DNA from: Gemmatimonadota bacterium
GTDB lineage: Bacteria > Gemmatimonadota > Gemmatimonadetes > Gemmatimonadales > Gemmatimonadaceae
Assembly (NCBI GenBank): GCA_003223455.1
Contig: QHVE01000034.1
Location: 521-64,520 of the forward strand
Reading direction: 5' to 3'
Length of the DNA stretch: 64,000 nucleotides
The notes beneath the pieces were generated by a model. The model was not told the DNA's origin. It saw only the letters and a list, made by a program, of their open reading frames with translations, and made no database searches. This document shows positions 51,313 through 59,804 of the stretch, one piece after another. The position numbers were made by a program, and so were the translations under genes. Numbering within the stretch: the first letter of the stretch is position 1; each line of letters begins with the position of its first letter.

Positions 51313-51978
51313 TCAATTCACGTCGATCTTGAGCGATCCGCTCTTCCCGCCGCTCGGTGACGTCTGGGCCGTGATAGTTACGTCCCCTTTCCGCTTTCCG
51401 GTCACGACGCCACTCTCGGATACCGTCGCGGTGTTGGAGTTCGAGCTCGACCAGAAGAAGGTCTGGTGCGAGACCGGGTTTCCCTTGTCGTCGAGCGCGG
51501 TAGCGGCGAGCTGCATCGTGGATCCCGCCTTCACCTTCTTCGACGGCGCGGTGACCGTGACGGTCGCCACCGGGCCCTGATCCGTTGCCCCCGGATTCGA
51601 CGGGGGCGGATTGGAGGCGGGAGGATTGGACGCGGCTGGATTGACGGTAATGGTCGCGAGGCCGGATTTCCCGAGCGCACTCGCGGCGACCTGCGACCTG
51701 CCTACCGCCAACGCCGTGACGACGCCCTCGGGCGAGACGCTCACGATCCTCGGGTCCTGCACCGTCCAGGTGACGTCGGCATCGGGGACGATCGCGCCCG
51801 ACTCGTCCTGAACCTGCGCCTGCAGGGGAAGGTCGGTGTTGAGCGCGAGCGTCGAGCTGGCTGGGCTCACGATGATCGCGGCGACGTCCCGTGTCGCGTC
51901 CGGTGCCGTGCTGCCGCACGACCAACTCGACAGCGCGACCACGACCAGGGTCGCGAGCGTTCGTCTGCTCCCCAACAT
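51313..51978 (-). CDS. Two-domain BIG2 lipoprotein (paralogue of the six-domain protein)
   Basis: A 221-residue lipoprotein: signal MLGSRRTLATLVVVALSSWSC with AGGAG 8 nt upstream. A first BIG2 domain is nearly the same as in the protein at 38986 (NPASSTLALN versus SPASSTLALN, then LPLQA and TWTV blocks). A Pro/Asn linker (ASNPPASNPPPSNPGATD) and a second BIG2 domain (QTFFWSSSNSNTATVSESG) follow. Upstream lies a vestige of an RCC1 blade, so this locus looks like a shrunken copy of the kinase-BIG2 locus. Confidence 0.88.
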   Translation of the reverse strand: MLGSRRTLATLVVVALSSWSCGSTAPDATRDVAAIIVSPASSTLALNTDLPLQAQVQDESGAIVPDADVTWTVQDPRIVSVSPEGVVTALAVGRSQVAASALGKSGLATITVNPAASNPPASNPPPSNPGATDQGPVATVTVTAPSKKVKAGSTMQLAATALDDKGNPVSHQTFFWSSSNSNTATVSESGVVTGKRKGDVTITAQTSPSGGKSGSLKIDVN

Positions 51979-52013
51979 GTTGCCACTCCTTCCGCGCGCT
52001 GCCACGCACCTCG

Positions 52014-52100
52014 ACCATCGGGACGTACAACGTGGACCGGCCGCGTTCGATGAGTCCTAGATGCGCCGCCAGGCTGCCCGTCGCCGTGGTCATCCCAGCA
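52014..52100 (-). pseudogene. Vestigial RCC1 blade upstream of the BIG2 paralogue
   Basis: In the minus frame, CWDDHGDGQPGG, a short spacer and then THRTRPVHVVRPDG match the last blade of the RCC1 kinase (CWGYNSDGQLGDG, THRTRPVYVERPGG). No kinase or other intact blade remains. The vestige sits about 35 bp before the BIG2 start, as in the intact locus (kinase stop to BIG2 start 32 bp). Confidence 0.6.
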
Positions 52101-52227
52101 TATGGAGTGCCGACGGCGATGTCCTGCATCAGCGGATCGGATGAAGCCGCACTCCGTCCTATCCGGTTCCGCGACGGCGCCGACGCTTCCATCGAAGCCC
52201 GCGCCGAACGACTCCCCAAAACACAAA

Positions 52228-52260
52228 AGCCCGGCAACGCGACTGAGGCGTTGCCGGGCT
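52228..52260 (-). terminator. Rho-independent terminator of tRNA-Gln
   Basis: AGCCCGGCAACGC and GCGTTGCCGGGCT form a 13-bp perfect stem with a 7-nt loop. On the minus strand TTTTGTGTTTTGG follows, a good U-tract, 6 bp after the tRNA. Confidence 0.9.
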
Positions 52261-52265
52261 GCAAG

Positions 52266-52338
52266 TTGCCCCTCCTGGGATCGAACCAGGACTCTCCTGA
52301 TCCAGAGTCAGGCGTGTTGCCAGTTACACCAAGGGGCA
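52266..52338 (-). tRNA. tRNA-Gln (CTG)
   Basis: A 73-nt cloverleaf with acceptor stem TGCCCCT / AGGGGCA and anticodon arm CCTGA-CTCTGGA-TCAGG, giving anticodon CTG. The T-arm holds GGTTCGATCC. No CCA is encoded. It has its own promoter (52379-52407) and terminator. Confidence 0.97.
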
Positions 52339-52378
52339 GTAAATCCGCCGACTGGGTGACCATTCGGGGAACCCGTGT

Positions 52379-52407
52379 AAAATACCCGTGGTAGGATGCC
52401 GCTTCAA
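52379..52407 (-). promoter_or_regulatory. Promoter of tRNA-Gln
   Basis: On the minus strand, TTGAAG and TATTTT are separated by 17 nt, about 40 bp before the tRNA 5' end. Confidence 0.65.
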
Positions 52408-52433
52408 CCCCTGCCACCCCCACGGAGCATCCG

Positions 52434-53744
52434 CTGTTCCTCCATAGCCTCCGCGGATGCGTCGAGCGAGCTCGTCACGCCGCGCCGCTCGCCCTGTCGC
52501 TTCTCGCCGCGCTCATCGGCTGTCGTGATGCCTTTGCCGGATTCGGCTCCGGGCGGCCCGCGGTGGCGAAGGTCGATCAACTTTTCGGCGCGCTCGGCGC
52601 ACGACATGCCGACGTCGCGCGAAACGCCAAGTACGAGTACGCCCGGTTGCAGATCGCCAAGGGAGCGCTCGTCCCCTCGAAGGTGTTCGCCGACAGCAGT
52701 GCGTGGACGCGCAGCTCGGGCGCCGTGCGGCTGCTGGAGACGCAGGGCGCGTTCGTGGACGGCAAGTACTCACTCGCTTCGCGTCTCGACGTCTCGCCGC
52801 CGCGTCATCCAGCGGACGGCCGCCACGCCATCACGCTGAGCCGACTCTCGAGCAACGAGTTCCGCTGGGACACCGCCGTCGACTTCGCGATCGGCGACGT
52901 CCGGCCCGCAGACGTGGCGTCCGTTCTGTCGCGGCTCCTGGCCTCGGCCGAGGGGAAGACCGAAGCCGCGGCACGCTCCGATCTCGCCTCGGCGGCGCCG
53001 CGAGCGGCGGGTGCGCTCGGGCAACTGTTCTCCCTGGACTCGCTACGGCCGGTGCCGCAGGACGACGGCAGCACGGCAGTGACGCTCGTGGTCGGAGTGC
53101 ACTCCGACCAGCTCAGACGTCGGTATCCCGCCTTCGGTGACTACGTGCGTCGGTACGTGGATCCTCTCCGCTATCGCGTCGTGGTCACGGACGTGGGCGG
53201 AACGCCGTACTTCGAGGCGGAGGGGATCGATCAGCACGTGACCCTGCGGCTTCGAACGGCGAAGGGCGTGCTGGTGCCGCTCTCGGGCCCCCTCCGACGG
53301 ATGCCGGACACGCTCTTGGTGCTGATGGACTTCAAGGCGCGAGTGAAGCATCTGGGTGTCGGCTTCCACGGGCTCCGAATGGAATTGGTGCACGTCCGTC
53401 ACGACGAGATGGAGAACTCGTGGGTCGTGTCGGCCCGTCACGAGCCGGAGTGGGAATTCCCGCTCGCGATGGCGCGACTGATTCGCGCCCCGCTCCGCCG
53501 TCCGTTCGCCGGCGAGGGCTCGCTGTTCCGAATCGGAGTACGCGGCGACGGCGAGGGACCAACGGTGATCGTGCGCCAGATCACACTCTTCGTCCAGGAG
53601 AGCGCGATCCTGCGATTCCTCAACTCCCTCTCGGGAGCCGCATTCAGCGAGTTCGAGGACCGGGTGGACCGGGAGGAGAACGCGTGGCTGAGAGAGTTGT
53701 TCGCAGGAATGAGAGCGGATGCGCGGGCGGCGTTGGGAGGATGA
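52434..53744 (+). CDS. Large hypothetical lipoprotein, start uncertain (CTG or indel)
   Basis: A protein of about 436 residues, of no recognised family. In frame, upstream of the first GTG (52563), lies a clear lipoprotein signal (PLALSLLAALIGC). So the gene must begin further left, yet that stretch has no ATG, GTG or TTG. CTG 52434 has GGAG 6 nt upstream and is the best in-frame start. Alternatively ATG 52457 (MRRASSSRRA) with a one-base indel near 52485 would give a conventional signal. The mature part is mixed alpha/beta with GVHSDQLRRRYPAFGDYV and a late DRVDREENAWLRELFAGM helix. Confidence 0.65.
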   Translation: MFLHSLRGCVERARHAAPLALSLLAALIGCRDAFAGFGSGRPAVAKVDQLFGALGARHADVARNAKYEYARLQIAKGALVPSKVFADSSAWTRSSGAVRLLETQGAFVDGKYSLASRLDVSPPRHPADGRHAITLSRLSSNEFRWDTAVDFAIGDVRPADVASVLSRLLASAEGKTEAAARSDLASAAPRAAGALGQLFSLDSLRPVPQDDGSTAVTLVVGVHSDQLRRRYPAFGDYVRRYVDPLRYRVVVTDVGGTPYFEAEGIDQHVTLRLRTAKGVLVPLSGPLRRMPDTLLVLMDFKARVKHLGVGFHGLRMELVHVRHDEMENSWVVSARHEPEWEFPLAMARLIRAPLRRPFAGEGSLFRIGVRGDGEGPTVIVRQITLFVQESAILRFLNSLSGAAFSEFEDRVDREENAWLRELFAGMRADARAALGG

Positions 53745-54060
53745 CTCGGGCATCGACCGCTCATGGCACGGCTTAATTCACGAGTCGCCATTGGAGAGCC
53801 CGCCAGTCGATCGCCGAAGCGGTGCGCCCGAGCGCTACGCCGGTACCCTGCTGAGTAGCGAGCAACCCCGGTCCCGAAACGAAGAACGCCGCGATCCCGA
53901 GGATCGCGGCGTCAATCTCGCGCACAAGGGCGAGAACAGTCGGGGGTTGCCACACACGCCGTCATTGGAACTCTCCGTCCTACCGAACGGCGGCGGGCAA
54001 TCTATCGAACTGTGGCGACTCAAAACGCAATCAACGCGCCAACGAATTCTCGAAACAAAA
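53745..54060. other. 316-bp gap between the lipoprotein gene and tRNA-Ala
   Basis: No gene is supported. It contains a hairpin at 53886-53912 and an AT-richer stretch just left of the tRNA (ATTTTGTTTC on the minus strand right after the tRNA 3' end), which could help end tRNA transcription. Confidence 0.6.
53886..53912. terminator. Hairpin, probable bidirectional terminator
   Basis: ACGCCGCGATC and GATCGCGGCGT form an 11-bp perfect stem with a 5-nt loop. It lies between the plus-strand lipoprotein stop (53744) and the minus-strand tRNA-Ala, with TCTTCGTTTCG following on the minus strand. Confidence 0.6.
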
Positions 54061-54133
54061 TGGAGCTGAGGGGGCTCGAACCCCTGACCTCTGCAATGCG
54101 AATGCAGCGCTCTCCCAGCTGAGCTACAGCCCC
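54061..54133 (-). tRNA. tRNA-Ala (CGC)
   Basis: A 73-nt cloverleaf with acceptor stem GGGGCTG / CAGCTCC (one G-U), D-arm GCTCAGCTGGGAGAGC and anticodon loop TTCGCAT giving CGC. The T-arm holds GGTTCGAGCC. Discriminator is A, with no encoded CCA. A strong promoter lies 97 bp upstream. Confidence 0.97.
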
Positions 54134-54229
54134 GCGTTGGCGAGGACTTGTGGAGAGCAGCTCTCCGTCTCGTCCACAAGCCAGACGGAAACGGCCCCGC
54201 AATCGAGCGGAGCCGCCGTCACTGTAACA

Positions 54230-54257
54230 AATCTAGCCCGACGACCCGCGCTGTCAA
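54230..54257 (-). promoter_or_regulatory. Promoter of tRNA-Ala
   Basis: On the minus strand, consensus TTGACA and TAGATT are separated by 16 nt. This is the best sigma-70 promoter in the window, about 97 bp before the tRNA. Confidence 0.75.
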
Positions 54258-54371
54258 GCAGACGAGCGTCGAGCACACGTCGTAACGATGCGACGCGCTC
54301 GTTCGCTTCACGAGCTGCGATTCCGACTTGCCCCGGACGAGCCCGAGGTTAATTCTTTGTGTCCCCACCAA

Positions 54372-55337
54372 ATGATACTCCCAACGCCCCCCGACGTCCT
54401 CGCGGCTGCCCGCCGGTTGCGAGGAGTGATCCAGCGCACTCCGTGCAGCTACTCGGCGCCACTCTCGGCGCGGAGCGGCGCTGAAGCGTACATCAAGTGG
54501 GAGAGCCAGCAGAACACGGGCTCGTTCAAGCTGCGCGGCGCGTTCAACGCGCTGCTCACGATGCCGATCGAGGAGCGGCGGCGTGGTGTCGTCGCTGCCT
54601 CGGCGGGCAATCACGGGCTGGGCATCGCCTACGCGGCGCGGACACTGGGCATGCGCGCGCGTGTGTACGTGCCGCAGTCGGCGCCGTCGGTGAAGCGCGA
54701 GGGGATCATGGCGATGGGTGCCGAGGTCGACGCCTCGCAGCCCAGCTACGATGCGGCGCACGCGGCGGCGCACGACTTCGCGCAGCGTGACGGACGGGCG
54801 TATGTGAGTCCCTGCAGCGGCCGACCGCTGCTCGCTGGTCAGGGCACCGTCGGGCTCGAGATCCTCGAAGACCTGCCGAGCGTGCGCACGATCATCGTTC
54901 CCGTGGGCGGCGGCGGGCTCGCGGGGGGGATCGCGGTGCTGGTACGCGCCGTCGCCCCACACGTCCGCATCGTCGGTGCGCAGAGCGAGCTGACGAACGC
55001 CATGGCCGCCTCGCTCACCAGCGGACGGCGAACGACGATCCCCGTGGTGCCCACGCTCGCCGACGGTCTCGCCGGTCAGGTGGACGACGAAGGAGTACTC
55101 ATCGGCCGGTTCGCGCTGGATGAGATCGTGGTCGTCACCGAGCGCGAGATCGCGGACAGCATGCGCTGGCTCTCTCGCATGCATGGCGCTCGGGTCGAGG
55201 GTTCGGGTGCGGTCGGGGTTGCGGCTCTGCTGTCGCGCGGCGGATGGGACGGCCCCGTGGCAGCGGTCGTGAGTGGAGGCAACGTCGACCAGAGTGTGTG
55301 GAGCGAGATCGCCGGGGACACCGCCGCGGTCGCGTAA
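54372..55337 (+). CDS. Threonine dehydratase-like PLP enzyme (fold type II)
   Basis: A 321-residue enzyme of the threonine/serine dehydratase family. The PLP lysine K53 lies in NTGSFKLRGAFNAL. Other blocks are VVAASAGNHGLGIAYAA, the GGGGLAGG phosphate loop and GARVEGSGAVGVAALL. There is no ACT regulatory domain, so it is the short catabolic or racemase-like type rather than biosynthetic IlvA. ATG 54372 begins family sequence (MILPTPPDVLAAARRL). It converges with the KGG gene across a strong hairpin. Confidence 0.88.
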   Translation: MILPTPPDVLAAARRLRGVIQRTPCSYSAPLSARSGAEAYIKWESQQNTGSFKLRGAFNALLTMPIEERRRGVVAASAGNHGLGIAYAARTLGMRARVYVPQSAPSVKREGIMAMGAEVDASQPSYDAAHAAAHDFAQRDGRAYVSPCSGRPLLAGQGTVGLEILEDLPSVRTIIVPVGGGGLAGGIAVLVRAVAPHVRIVGAQSELTNAMAASLTSGRRTTIPVVPTLADGLAGQVDDEGVLIGRFALDEIVVVTEREIADSMRWLSRMHGARVEGSGAVGVAALLSRGGWDGPVAAVVSGGNVDQSVWSEIAGDTAAVA

Positions 55338-55361
55338 CCTCCACATCTACCAGAAGGCCGA

Positions 55362-55392
55362 ACGGCACGCCGGAGATTATCCGGCGTGCCGT
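55362..55392. terminator. Bidirectional terminator
   Basis: ACGGCACGCCGGA and TCCGGCGTGCCGT form a 13-bp perfect stem with loop GATTA, between two convergent genes and followed by TTCAG in the plus direction. Confidence 0.7.
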
Positions 55393-55424
55393 TTCAGCGT
55401 TCGAGCGCGTGTCGCGCGTCGGCG

Positions 55425-55991
55425 CTACGGGCGCTCGACGTTCCGCTCCTCGGAGGTCGCCGGCCGGCGCTCACCGCCGAGCGAGTTGCCGCTCTGCCGT
55501 GCCGTGCCCTGTCCACCCGCGTTGGCGGAAAGGCCGACCTCGCGATCGCCCTGGAAGCGTCCGGAGTTGCTGGAAGCTCCCTGCTCCGCGCTCCCGCCGT
55601 TGGCCTGAAGCCGCGCCGCGCGATTGGCGCCACGCGCTTCCCCGCCGCGACGACCGATGGCGGCCATGTGCTCCCGGTTGCGACTCACGGTCACGCCGCC
55701 CTTGCGGCCAGCGGCGCGCGCCTCGCTCGAATCGAATTCGTGCGCCGTGCCCTTCTGATGCGCCGCGCGACCGCCCTTGCTCGCGATCTCGCGCTGCTTC
55801 GTGCGATCCATCGAGGCGAAGCCACGATTGCTCCGACGCTGAGCGGAGCCGCTTTCGCTCGCCCCGTTGGAGCGACCGGCGCTCTCCCCACCACTCGATC
55901 GCGCCGCGCGCCCACTCTCGTTGGAGATCTCGCGCTGCCGCTCCCGATCCGCGCCGAAGCCGCGCTCCTCGTTATTCGGTCTGATCGCCAT
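55425..55991 (-). CDS. KGG-repeat stress protein
   Basis: A 188-residue, highly hydrophilic, probably disordered protein. It carries KGG-type stress repeats: DRTKQREIASKGGRAAHQKG, SEARAAGRKGGVTVSRN and REHMAAIGRRGGEARGAN. A degenerate copy is near the N-terminus (RERQREISNESGRAA). The repeats recall YciG/GsiB-like general stress proteins. The C-terminus is Ser/Gly/Asn-rich. A standalone gene. Confidence 0.85.
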   Translation of the reverse strand: MAIRPNNEERGFGADRERQREISNESGRAARSSGGESAGRSNGASESGSAQRRSNRGFASMDRTKQREIASKGGRAAHQKGTAHEFDSSEARAAGRKGGVTVSRNREHMAAIGRRGGEARGANRAARLQANGGSAEQGASSNSGRFQGDREVGLSANAGGQGTARQSGNSLGGERRPATSEERNVERP

Positions 55992-56244
55992 TCCCGCTCC
56001 TCCTGATTATGGTGGGCCGCTTTGGCCGGTGCCGCACTCCCACAACCTACGGGAAGCGCGGTCTCTCCGCTGTGGCCCATATAGGGCCAACTCCATGCGA
56101 GTTGATGTGCAAACTGCGGACCCAAGTGTTTGCCGGCGCAAGACTTTCGTGTGATTTAATCGTGATTGCGATCCAAAAATGTGATCACGTCGTTGGCTCC
56201 CTGTCCGCGGGCAAAGCGTGGGCCGCTGCGGAGTATATTCCGCC

Positions 56245-57168
56245 ATGTCGCTCGCCGTTCGTCTGCTCGGTACGTCCGCATCGCGCCCAACCGTGGAGCG
56301 CAACGTCGCGTCCATCGCGCTCGTGCGCGAAGGAGAGACCCTGCTCTTCGACTGCGGCGAAGGTACGCAGCGCCAGATGATGCGCTACGGCGTGTCGTTC
56401 GCCTTCGGGGATCTGTTCTTCACGCACTTCCACGCCGACCACGGGATCGGCCTGATCGCTCTGATCCGAACGATGGCCCTGCAGGGGCGCACCGAGCCAC
56501 TACGGCTCTGGGGACCGCGCGGTGCCACGCGTATGTTGAAGCGCGCCGAAGACTTCGGGATGGACCGCCTCACATTTTCTCTCGACATCGCGGAGCTCGA
56601 GCCGGGCCAGCGAGTGGAGCGCGCCGACTACGCCATCGTGTCCTTTGCCGTGGATCATCGGGGCGCGCGCGCGCTGGGCTACGTGCTCGAGGAGCAGGAG
56701 CGAAAGGGACGGTTCAATCCCGAGCTGGCGCGAGAGCTCGGGGTGCCGGAGGGGCCGCTTTGGGGGCAGATCCATCGCGGCCGCGCGGTGACGCTCGACG
56801 ACGGACGCGTGATCGAGCCGTCGGTGCTCGTCGGCGCACCGCGGCCGGGCCGTCGCGTCGTGATCACGGGAGATACACGTCCCTGCGCGGCGACGATCGA
56901 GGCGGCGCGCGGCGCGGACCTGTTGGTGCACGAGGCGACGTTCGGCCTCGAAGAAGCCGACCGCGCCGTCGAGACGGGACATTCGACGGCGCACGAAGCG
57001 GGAATCGTCGCGCGGGACGCCGGCGTGGACGCCCTGCTGCTGACGCACTTCTCCGCCCGCTATTCGCGCGACGCGACGGAGCTCGGAAAGGAGGCGCGCG
57101 AATGCTTCGGTGGAACCGTCTACGTCGGAAGAGACGGGATGGAAGTGGAAGTGCCCTATCGAGCGTGA
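56245..57168 (+). CDS. rnz: Ribonuclease Z
   Basis: A 307-residue metallo-beta-lactamase-fold endonuclease that trims tRNA 3' trailers. The HxHxDH motif is H61-H63-D65-H66 (FTHFHADHGIGL). Also seen are FDCGEGTQRQMM, VITGDTRPC, HEATFGLEEADRA and LLLTHFSARYS. None of the three tRNAs in the window encodes CCA, so RNase Z-type processing would suit them. A TATATT box ends 5 nt before ATG 56245, suggesting a leaderless mRNA. Confidence 0.95.
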   Translation: MSLAVRLLGTSASRPTVERNVASIALVREGETLLFDCGEGTQRQMMRYGVSFAFGDLFFTHFHADHGIGLIALIRTMALQGRTEPLRLWGPRGATRMLKRAEDFGMDRLTFSLDIAELEPGQRVERADYAIVSFAVDHRGARALGYVLEEQERKGRFNPELARELGVPEGPLWGQIHRGRAVTLDDGRVIEPSVLVGAPRPGRRVVITGDTRPCAATIEAARGADLLVHEATFGLEEADRAVETGHSTAHEAGIVARDAGVDALLLTHFSARYSRDATELGKEARECFGGTVYVGRDGMEVEVPYRA

Positions 57169-57225
57169 GCCGCCGCCGGAGGCCGCGAGTACGACGCCGC
57201 GGGCTCGATCACGCTTCGTCGTGTC

Positions 57226-57528
57226 TCAGTCGCCTCGCGATGGCTCGGGCCCCAGCAGCGGATCCTTCCGGCTCACCGGCATCGAGCGCTGGAACAGGCG
57301 CATGATCGTTCCAGCATCGAGGCCCTCGAGGATCTTCGCCGGATCGAGGCGGGCGGTCACGCTGCGCGACTCCGGACCGCGGCTGATGATCCAGTTGTAA
57401 CGATCGAGCCGCGAGCTGCGTCCGTCGGGATGCCGGAAAAGAATCATCGCGTTGCTCGAGCCGGGCGCCTGCACGATGACGTTCCAGGTGATGCCATCGG
57501 GCGCCGTATACGTCTTCGTCGTTTTCAT
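57226..57528 (-). CDS. Small hypothetical protein
   Basis: A 100-residue soluble protein of no recognised family (MKTTKTYTAPDGITWNVIVQ, AMILFRHPDGRSSRLDRYNW, RLDPAKILEGLDAGTIMRLF). It lies 14 bp after the DUF2203 gene on the same strand and is probably co-transcribed with it. Confidence 0.7.
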   Translation of the reverse strand: MKTTKTYTAPDGITWNVIVQAPGSSNAMILFRHPDGRSSRLDRYNWIISRGPESRSVTARLDPAKILEGLDAGTIMRLFQRSMPVSRKDPLLGPEPSRGD

Positions 57529-57542
57529 CGTGAGGGAAGGGA

Positions 57543-57944
57543 TCAGCCGACGAGCGTGGGCGTGAGCGGCTGACGTCCGGCGAACCCGGCGTCCTCGTCG
57601 TGCCAGAACAGAACGGAGGGTTCGCCGAGGCGCCAGCACAGAAGCACCCGTCGGCCATCGAGCTCACTCGGAAAGTCCACGAGCCCGATGCGGCGGTCCT
57701 TGAGTTGGATGCCGAGCGACTCGAGCTCCGCCTGGAACGTATCGATCTCACCGGCGATAGTCTGCGCGCGTCGCTCGAGGGCGACGATCCGTGGATCGGG
57801 AAGGTCCGAGCGCGCTTCGACGACGAGCACATCGAGCTCGGCGATCGTCTCCTGCCAGCGCTGATGCTCGCGCACGACGTCCTCGACGATCCGGCGAACC
57901 AGCGGGAGCGTGCGATTGGCGTGATCGACCGTGAAAAGCTTCAT
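57543..57944 (-). CDS. DUF2203 family protein
   Basis: A 133-residue helical protein matching DUF2203: KLFTVDHANRTLPLVRRIVE, FQAELESLGIQLKDRRIGLV and DFPSELDGRRVLLCWRLGEP, with the FWHDEDAGFAGRQPL end. Function is unknown. A TAGATT box ends 7 nt before the ATG, so it may begin a leaderless transcript that includes the next small gene. Confidence 0.88.
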   Translation of the reverse strand: MKLFTVDHANRTLPLVRRIVEDVVREHQRWQETIAELDVLVVEARSDLPDPRIVALERRAQTIAGEIDTFQAELESLGIQLKDRRIGLVDFPSELDGRRVLLCWRLGEPSVLFWHDEDAGFAGRQPLTPTLVG

Positions 57945-57984
57945 GGCTCCAAATCTAACCGCATCGGGAGTGCCGGGCAGCGGA

Positions 57985-58479
57985 TCATCCGCGCTCGGCG
58001 AGCAACGCCTCGCGGCGACGCGCCGCCTGGGCGTGCAGCGTCCGGTCCTCGTCGGTCTCGAGGCGAAGCGGCGGAACAGCCGCCGGCTTCCCGGCCTGAT
58101 CGAGGTGGACGAAAGTGAGCCAGCACTCGTTCGTGTGACGCCGCTCACCCGTCGCGATGTTCTCGGCGTACACGTTGGCGAGCACCGACATCGAGGTGTG
58201 GCCGACGTGGACGACGCGCGATCGGACCTCGACGAGCTCACCGACGTGAATCGGCTCCTTGAACAGGATGCGATCGATCGAAAGGGTAGTCGCCTGCCCC
58301 GCGGCGTGGCGCATCGCGCTGAGGGCGGCGCACTTGTCCACCATGCTCATGATGACGCCCCCGAACACGGACGGGCGCCGCAGCCCATTGGCCTGATGGG
58401 GCATCATGAGGTCGGCCATCACCGCCTCGGAGGCCATCGGCGACTTGGGGGCGGAGTGATCGACGGACGAGGGGGTCAT
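57985..58479 (-). CDS. Hotdog-fold acyl-CoA thioesterase (YciA-like)
   Basis: A 164-residue single-hotdog thioesterase. Blocks are ADLMMPHQANGLRRPSVFGG, VIMSMVDKCAALSAMRHA, SIDRILFKEPIHVGELVEVR and TSMSVLANVYAENIATG, typical of the BFIT/YciA group hydrolysing acyl-CoAs. Its ATG overlaps the stop of the upstream lipoprotein gene (ATGA). Confidence 0.88.
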   Translation of the reverse strand: MTPSSVDHSAPKSPMASEAVMADLMMPHQANGLRRPSVFGGVIMSMVDKCAALSAMRHAAGQATTLSIDRILFKEPIHVGELVEVRSRVVHVGHTSMSVLANVYAENIATGERRHTNECWLTFVHLDQAGKPAAVPPLRLETDEDRTLHAQAARRREALLAERG

Positions 58480-59702
58480 GCCCGAGGACGGGAAGGGGGA
58501 TTAACGGCATGCGAAGCGCGGCGACCGCGCACCAAGCGTAGCACCGACCGCGCAGGCGGTCGATGCAGCGACGCCGCACGGACCTCGTCGTCGTAGAGGG
58601 CGGACTCGTCGAAGGCACGAGCGAGCGCGAGGCGCGAGGCGCTGTCGACGGCCGGTCGATCGAGCCAGTAGATGCGCGCCGCAGGAATCGGCACGGTTCC
58701 GATCGGCCATTCGCGCGACGTGCTGTCGCGCAGCAGCAGGCGAGCGGCGCTGGAGCTGGAGTCCTGTCGCGCGACGACGTCGTACCGCCCATGGCGCCAG
58801 AGTTGTCGCGTGCCGTCCGCGGACGATACGGGAAGTGTCGGCAGCGCGTCGAGCCACCACGAGGGCTGGCCGATCTCGATCGGTGGCAGCTCGAGGAGGT
58901 GGCCTTCGTCGCCCTCGCCGCGTCCGCTGAGCGCATACGCCACGGCCGGATGACCATCGACGACGGTGATCGCGAAGCTGGCCGGATCCAGATGATAGGC
59001 GCGGAGGAGCGATGCGGTACGGGCGCGGTCGATCCGGTCGCCGCCGGTGCGCACGGAGTCGATCATCGCCGCGGCGACCACCTTCCGACGATTGGTGATG
59101 CGCGTCACATCCCCACCCGTGACGCGATCGAGCGAGGCAGCACGGCCGGTCGAGAGATCGATCACGCCGCGACGGCTGGTGTGCCAGGGCTCCGCGTCGT
59201 CCCGTTCCACATCGGCGTGAAGGCTGAACGAGAGGAACGGGCCATGGACTTCGGCCAGATCGATCGTCGTCGTGACACGCCAGCGCGGATCATCGTTGGC
59301 CTCGTCGCTCGGCTGCAGTCGGGCATCATCGGGATGCAGTCGAGTGTACACGGTCGCCAGGCGCGGCACGATCGTGTCCTCGTAGAGGAGCAGCGAGTCG
59401 CCGGTAACGAGGTCGCGCCGGAAGATGCGCTGGCCGAGGAGCACCGCGTCCTCGTAGGACCGATCGTCGTCAGCGACATAAAGCTCGTAGAACCGTCCGT
59501 CGACCCGGGCGAACTCGAGCGGCGCACCACGAAAGCGGATGGAGCCACCGGCGCTGGTGACCCAGTATGACGAATCGCCAGCCGAGAGCAGGAAGTCGGC
59601 GGCCGGCGGCTGCGCGGTGTCCGGGGCGGGCCCGCGGCACGCGGCGGCACCGACGAGGAGCGCGCACGCGAGGGCGCTGCGGAGGGAGGGGAACGAAGGC
59701 AT
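58476..59702 (-). CDS. Hypothetical lipoprotein
   Basis: A 408-residue predicted lipoprotein (SALACALLVGAAAC) with an extracytoplasmic domain of unrecognised family. It is rich in beta-propeller-like pieces (YWVTSAGGSIRFRGAPLEFA, SYEDAVLLGQRIFRRDLVTG, ARIYWLDRPAVDSASRLALA). A TATATT box ends 8 nt before the start, consistent with a leaderless mRNA. It is translationally coupled to the thioesterase. Confidence 0.75.
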   Translation of the reverse strand: MPSFPSLRSALACALLVGAAACRGPAPDTAQPPAADFLLSAGDSSYWVTSAGGSIRFRGAPLEFARVDGRFYELYVADDDRSYEDAVLLGQRIFRRDLVTGDSLLLYEDTIVPRLATVYTRLHPDDARLQPSDEANDDPRWRVTTTIDLAEVHGPFLSFSLHADVERDDAEPWHTSRRGVIDLSTGRAASLDRVTGGDVTRITNRRKVVAAAMIDSVRTGGDRIDRARTASLLRAYHLDPASFAITVVDGHPAVAYALSGRGEGDEGHLLELPPIEIGQPSWWLDALPTLPVSSADGTRQLWRHGRYDVVARQDSSSSAARLLLRDSTSREWPIGTVPIPAARIYWLDRPAVDSASRLALARAFDESALYDDEVRAASLHRPPARSVLRLVRGRRASHAVNPPSRPRA

Positions 59703-59804
59703 CTACAGGAAATATAGGGGAGATCGCGGCAAGATTCGGCGTGAAAGCTGCGATTCGTCCGCCGTCGATTAGCCTGCGAGTTCACCTCGACACCGGAATG
59801 GCCC

